From the NCBI GenBank assembly GCA_023399675.1, contig JAEWOM010000163.1:1-10126 (forward strand): a stretch of DNA of 10,126 nucleotides, read 5' to 3'. Below the pieces are notes generated by a model that saw nothing but the letters and a program-made list of their open reading frames with translations, was not told where the DNA came from and did not search any database. Positions within the stretch are counted from its first letter, which is position 1. Every line of letters begins with the position of its first letter. This stretch comes from Bacteroidota bacterium (GTDB taxonomy: Bacteria > Bacteroidota > Bacteroidia > Flavobacteriales > Weeksellaceae). A program made the translations under genes and the position numbers. Shown here in pieces: positions 7,073 to 10,126 of this stretch.

Positions 7073-7074
7073 TT
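7047..7074 (-). repeat. Right arm of inverted repeat around four-helix-bundle gene
   Basis: Reverse complement partner of 6631-6657: twelve outer bases match exactly (TCTTTTCTCTTT at 7063-7074) and the inner 16 bases match with three substitutions and a one-base gap. It lies 20 bases after the stop of the four-helix-bundle gene and 27 before fadE. Confidence 0.6.
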
Positions 7075-7080
7075 CCTCTC

Positions 7081-7094
7081 AAAATCTAAAATCT
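7081..7094 (+). repeat. Tandem AAAATCT repeat in fadE leader
   Basis: Two exact copies of the 7-mer AAAATCT, followed by an A-rich run to the fadE ATG. The same 11-mer AAAATCTAAAA occurs in the leader of fadN (2993-3003). It may be an A-rich translation leader or the remnant of a longer heptamer array. Confidence 0.45.
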
Positions 7095-7101
7095 TAAAAA
7101 A

Positions 7102-8895
7102 ATGAGCGATACAACAACTAAAAAATCACTGATCGGCGGGGATTTCCTGATTACTGAAACTCCGGCGGCCGACATCTTTTCACTGGAAGAACTTTCCGAA
7201 GAACAGAAAATGCTTCGCGATTCCATTCGCGAATTCATCGACAGAGAAGTAATTCCTCATAACGAACGTTTCGAAAACAAAGATTATGCACTTACTGAAG
7301 AATGTATGCGTAAACTTGGTGAAATGGGAGTTTTAGGCGTAGCTGTTCCTGAAGAATACGGCGGATTGGGAATGGGATTCGTAACCACGATGCTGGCTTG
7401 CGACATCGCTTCCGGAGCCAACGGATCTTTGGCAACTGCTTACGGAGCGCACACCGGAATCGGTACACTTCCTATCCTACTTTACGGAACTGAAGAGCAG
7501 AAACAGAAATACCTTCCGGCTTTGGCCGCTGGAGAAAAATTCGGAGCTTACTGTTTAACTGAACCTGATGCAGGATCAGATGCAAACTCCGGAAAAACGA
7601 AAGCCAGACTTTCTGAAGACGGAAAACACTACATTATCAACGGGCAGAAAATGTGGATTTCCAACGCAGGTTTTGCGGATACGTTCACGTTCTTCGCTAA
7701 AATTGATGACGATAAAAACATCACCGGTTTCGTGGTAAACAGAAGCGAGCTTGAAAATCCTGAATCAATGACATTCGGTGAGGAAGAGCACAAACTGGGA
7801 ATCCGTTCTTCATCTACACGTCAGGTTTTCTTCAACGATATGAAAGTTCCTGTTGAAAATTTATTGGGTGAAAGAAACAACGGTTTCAAAATCGCTCTGA
7901 ACGCCCTGAATGTTGGTAGAATCAAGCTTGCAGCAGCAAACCTTGACGGACAGAGAAGAATCACCAACCACTCCATTCAGTACGCTAACGAAAGAAAACA
8001 GTTTGGGGTAGCGATTTCAACTTTCGGTGCAATCCGTAAGAAAATTGCTGAAATGGCGACCGGAATTTTCGTTTCTGAAGCAGGTTCTTACCGTGGTGCA
8101 AAAGATGTGGAAGATAAAATTGCAGAACTGGTTGCAGGAGGAATGAACCATCAGGAAGCTGAACTGAAAGGTGTGGAGGAATTCGCAGTGGAATGTTCCA
8201 TCCTGAAAGTTTATGTTTCTGACCTTACTCAGAAAACAGCCGACGAAGGCATCCAAATTTACGGTGGAATGGGCTTTTCTGCTGATGCACCAATGGAAGC
8301 AGCGTGGAGAGATGCGAGAATCGGTAGAATTTATGAAGGAACCATCGAAATCAACAGACTTCTTGCTGTTGGAATGCTGATCAAACGTGCAATGCAGGGT
8401 AAATTGGATCTTCTTTCTCCGGCAATGGCAATCGGTAAAGAACTGATGGGAATTCCTTCATTCGAAGTGCCTGATTATTCAGCGTATATGTCTGAGGAAA
8501 AAGCAATCATCGCTAATCTGAAGAAAGTATTCCTGATGGTTTCCGGAGCAGCGCTTCAGAAATATATGACTGAAATTGAAAAGCAGCAGCACTTGCTACT
8601 GAATGCTTCTGAAATTCTGAACCAGATTTATATGGCAGAATCTGCAATCCTAAGAGCTGAGAAACATTTCGCACCGGATTCCGTAGAAGCTGCAATGGCT
8701 CAACTGAACCTTTACAAAGCAGTTGAAGCGATCATCACAGCGGCTAAAGAAGGAATCGTATCCATCGCAGAGGGCGATGAGCAGAGAATGAAGCTTTCCG
8801 GCTTGAGAAGAATCACGAAATACACAAACACACCGAATGTAGTGGCATTAACTGAAAAGATTGCTGCACATTACATCTCGAAAGGTCACTATTAA
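7102..8895 (+). CDS. fadE: Acyl-CoA dehydrogenase (FadE/VLCAD-like)
   Basis: FAD enzyme that introduces the trans-2 double bond into acyl-CoA, the first step of beta-oxidation, passing electrons to an electron-transfer flavoprotein not encoded here. The 597 residues hold the usual N-terminal helical domain (about 28-145), the beta domain with signature GAYCLTEPDAGSDA (148-161) and WISNAG (185-190), and the C-terminal helical domain with QIYGGMGFSADAPMEAAWRD (385-404). The catalytic base is E412 in RIYEGTIEINR. After about residue 430 comes an extra helical region of about 165 residues, as in very-long-chain enzymes and in B. subtilis FadE (YusJ), whose length is almost the same. This suggests long-chain substrates. 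The ATG at 7102 follows an A-rich leader. The gene is last in the operon, separated from fadA by the four-helix-bundle cassette, and ends before a strong terminator. Confidence 0.95.
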   Translation: MSDTTTKKSLIGGDFLITETPAADIFSLEELSEEQKMLRDSIREFIDREVIPHNERFENKDYALTEECMRKLGEMGVLGVAVPEEYGGLGMGFVTTMLACDIASGANGSLATAYGAHTGIGTLPILLYGTEEQKQKYLPALAAGEKFGAYCLTEPDAGSDANSGKTKARLSEDGKHYIINGQKMWISNAGFADTFTFFAKIDDDKNITGFVVNRSELENPESMTFGEEEHKLGIRSSSTRQVFFNDMKVPVENLLGERNNGFKIALNALNVGRIKLAAANLDGQRRITNHSIQYANERKQFGVAISTFGAIRKKIAEMATGIFVSEAGSYRGAKDVEDKIAELVAGGMNHQEAELKGVEEFAVECSILKVYVSDLTQKTADEGIQIYGGMGFSADAPMEAAWRDARIGRIYEGTIEINRLLAVGMLIKRAMQGKLDLLSPAMAIGKELMGIPSFEVPDYSAYMSEEKAIIANLKKVFLMVSGAALQKYMTEIEKQQHLLLNASEILNQIYMAESAILRAEKHFAPDSVEAAMAQLNLYKAVEAIITAAKEGIVSIAEGDEQRMKLSGLRRITKYTNTPNVVALTEKIAAHYISKGHY

Positions 8896-8915
8896 TTGAT
8901 TTTGATATTTTGATT

Positions 8916-8952
8916 GAACGTTTCGGAAATTATTCCGGAGCGTTCTTTTTTT
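8916..8952 (+). terminator. Intrinsic terminator of the fad operon
   Basis: A 13-bp stem (8916-8928 with 8933-8945, including two G-U pairs) with an ATTA loop, followed directly by seven T residues (8946-8952). It lies 20 bases after the fadE stop and is the clearest terminator in the window. Confidence 0.92.
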
Positions 8953-9030
8953 AGAGAAATATCATGATAGATGCAGATCCGGAGATTTTTTCAAATTCGA
9001 TTTTTTCTACCTTTACAAAAATTAAAGAAG

Positions 9031-9366
9031 ATGAAAATCCTGACTTTTTCCTTCCTGCTTCTTTCCGGTTTCGTATTTGGCCAGTTCGAACCACTGGAGA
9101 AATTCAAAGAAAAGCGCAGCGATTCTGCACAAGCGAAAAAGCATGACATCGTCATTCCTGAATCTTTAAGAGGATTGCTATCTGATGGAAATACAGAAGA
9201 GTTGACCAACAGAATACTCAATAAAAAAACCGAAAATCCGGAGCAATATACGATGCTGATAAAAAAACCGGATACAGATAAAATCATCAGCATTCCGAAT
9301 ACATTTCCAATTGAACGTCCGAAAACTGTAGAAAAAGATCTGCGCGAAAGAATTTTGGAAAGATAA
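9031..9366 (+). CDS. Small predicted secreted protein, function unknown
   Basis: A 111-residue protein that I do not recognise. It begins MKILTFSFLLLSGFVFGQ, a typical signal peptide with one Lys, a hydrophobic core and a likely cleavage between G17 and Q18, leaving an N-terminal Gln as is common in Bacteroidota exported proteins. No lipobox cysteine is present, and the mature part has no cysteine. The mature chain is very rich in K, E, D and R with short helices, and has YTMLIKKPDTDKI near residue 74. It ends in a charged helix (KDLRERILER). The frame stays open upstream to 8971, but the ATG at 9031 is chosen because it puts the signal peptide at the N-terminus and follows AAAGAAG. It has its own transcription unit, between the fad terminator and the next promoter. 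TACCTTTA (9008-9015) is a poor -7 candidate. Confidence 0.72.
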   Translation: MKILTFSFLLLSGFVFGQFEPLEKFKEKRSDSAQAKKHDIVIPESLRGLLSDGNTEELTNRILNKKTENPEQYTMLIKKPDTDKIISIPNTFPIERPKTVEKDLRERILER

Positions 9367-9429
9367 GTTCAGGCGGTACTTACATTCTTTTTACCGGAAA
9401 TGAGCAGAGTTCTGTATCTCTTTTTCATT

Positions 9430-9450
9430 CGCAATAAAAGCGTTTTTTTT
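9430..9450 (+). terminator. Possible weak terminator after the small secreted-protein gene
   Basis: CGC and GCG (9430-9432, 9440-9442) can pair around an AATAAAA loop and are followed by eight T residues. The 3-bp stem is too short to be convincing, but the T run is good. A separate 5-bp stem CGGTA/TACCG (9374-9378, 9392-9396) has no T tract. Nothing else, including any gene, is apparent in 9367-9506. Confidence 0.25.
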
Positions 9451-9506
9451 CAAATCCGGAATATCAAATTTTTGTCTGTGGTTTTGCACTATTTGACTCG
9501 TTTCGG

Positions 9507-9538
9507 TTTGCAGACGCACGTCGATTTTAGTATTTTTG
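9507..9538 (+). promoter_or_regulatory. Bacteroidota-type promoter for the antiporter gene
   Basis: TTTG (9507-9510) as the -33 element, a 20-base spacer and TATTTTTG (9531-9538) as a full match to the -7 consensus TAnnTTTG. The expected transcription start is about 9543-9546, only 6 to 9 bases before the ATG at 9552, so the mRNA would have almost no leader. Confidence 0.7.
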
Positions 9539-9551
9539 GGCAAATGACTTT

Positions 9552-10126
9552 ATGGAGCATCACCTACCCTATCTGATCGTCGATCTTGCCTTAATTTTAA
9601 TGGTTGCCGCTGCTGTGGTGCTTATTTTCAGAAGAATTAAGCAGCCACTCGTCTTGGGGTATATCATCGCGGGATTTTTCGTCGGTCAGAATTTCAAACT
9701 GTTTCCTTCTGTGCTCGATTTGCAAAATGTGGAAACACTTGCTGAAATCGGTGTTATTTTTCTCCTCTTCACACTTGGTCTCGAGTTTAGTTTTAAGAAA
9801 CTCATGAATGTTGGTGGCTCCGCCTCGATTACAGCATTTGTCGAAATCATTTTCATTACTCTTGCCGGATATTTCACCGGAAAACTGTTAGGCTGGAGTA
9901 CCATGGACTCTATGTTTCTCGGCGGAATGCTCGCCAGTTCCAGTACCACGATCATTATCCGGGCATTTGATGAACTGGGTGTAAAAACCAAGAATTTTGC
10001 AAGGACAGTTTTCGGCGTCCTCGTTGTGGAAGATATCGTCGTCATTCTTTTGATGGTCTTGCTTTCCACCATCGCTGTGACCAAAACAGTTGACGGTGGC
10101 GACATCCTTTTTACGGTGGCCAAACT
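9552..10126 (+). CDS. KefB/RosB-like CPA2 cation:proton antiporter, 3'-partial
   Basis: N-terminal 191 residues of an inner-membrane monovalent cation:proton antiporter of the CPA2 family; the frame is open to the window edge. It starts MEHHLPYLIVDLALILMVAA. Family landmarks are QPLVLGYIIAGFFVG (31-45), EIGVIFLLFTLGLEFS (65-80), the conserved LASSSTTIIIRAFDELG (127-143) and GVLVVEDIVVIL (155-166). The E160-D161 pair sits where the ion-binding acidic pair (Asp-Asp in NapA, Gln-Asp in KefC) is found. About six membrane segments are visible. Whether a C-terminal TrkA-N/TrkA-C regulatory domain exists cannot be seen. K+ or Na+ exchange for pH or osmotic homeostasis is the family role; the ion is not decided by the sequence. 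An upstream ATG at 9544 is in another frame and stops after ten codons. Confidence 0.93.
   Translation, partial: MEHHLPYLIVDLALILMVAAAVVLIFRRIKQPLVLGYIIAGFFVGQNFKLFPSVLDLQNVETLAEIGVIFLLFTLGLEFSFKKLMNVGGSASITAFVEIIFITLAGYFTGKLLGWSTMDSMFLGGMLASSSTTIIIRAFDELGVKTKNFARTVFGVLVVEDIVVILLMVLLSTIAVTKTVDGGDILFTVAK

Noticed and set aside
8971..9030. Longer form of the small secreted protein starting at 8971
   Set aside because: The extra 20 residues would put a basic and aromatic segment before a well-formed signal peptide; the ATG at 9031 gives a standard exported protein.
9686..10123. A 145-residue open frame on the minus strand opposite the antiporter gene
   Set aside because: It lies fully antisense to a clear antiporter coding frame, its translation is low-complexity (Ser, Thr, Met, Pro rich) and it has no recognisable domain or promoter.

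Overview
The window looks like a piece of a Flavobacteriia chromosome (Bacteroidota), probably Weeksellaceae (the Chryseobacterium, Kaistella and Elizabethkingia group). The evidence is the A-rich, Shine-Dalgarno-poor leaders, Bacteroidota-type -7 promoter boxes (TAnnTTTG), the overall protein character and a signal peptide ending just before Gln. The genus is an inference. All genes lie on the + strand and the window is gene-dense.

Region 1 (1-2367) is the end of a transport operon. It holds the 3' part of a TlpA/thioredoxin-like protein (CGPC motif), a FecCD-type ABC permease and a FecE-type ATPase with an extra C-terminal domain. The genes overlap or nearly touch, and both transporter genes appear to use non-ATG starts. 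The transporter class suggests uptake of a siderophore, heme or cobalamin. The binding protein and outer-membrane receptor are not in the window.

Region 2 (2368-8952) is a fatty acid beta-oxidation operon. It starts with a MarR-family regulator, followed by a fused 3-hydroxyacyl-CoA dehydrogenase/enoyl-CoA hydratase in the FadN domain order, a thiolase (FadA), a small four-helix-bundle protein and a long acyl-CoA dehydrogenase (FadE type). A strong intrinsic terminator closes it. The enzyme order is that of the Bacillus subtilis fadNAE operon. Together the three enzymes cover dehydrogenation, hydration, second dehydrogenation and thiolysis of acyl-CoA. Two related palindromes with a TATGCATGCATA core lie upstream of the marR gene. 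The proximal one lies just upstream of the -7 box, where a -33 element would be, so they are good candidate operators for this regulator.

The most unusual local structure is between fadA and fadE. A low-GC gene of the 23S rRNA intervening-sequence/four-helix-bundle family is bounded by imperfect inverted repeats of 27 and 28 bp. The right repeat can also fold into a local hairpin just before fadE. This looks like an inserted cassette that may tune expression of the last operon gene.

Region 3 (8953-10126) contains a small predicted secreted protein of unknown function and a short intergenic region with a well-matched Bacteroidota promoter. It ends with the 5' part of a KefB/RosB-like CPA2 cation:proton antiporter that runs off the window. 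I saw no tRNA, rRNA, CRISPR array, transposase or phage gene.
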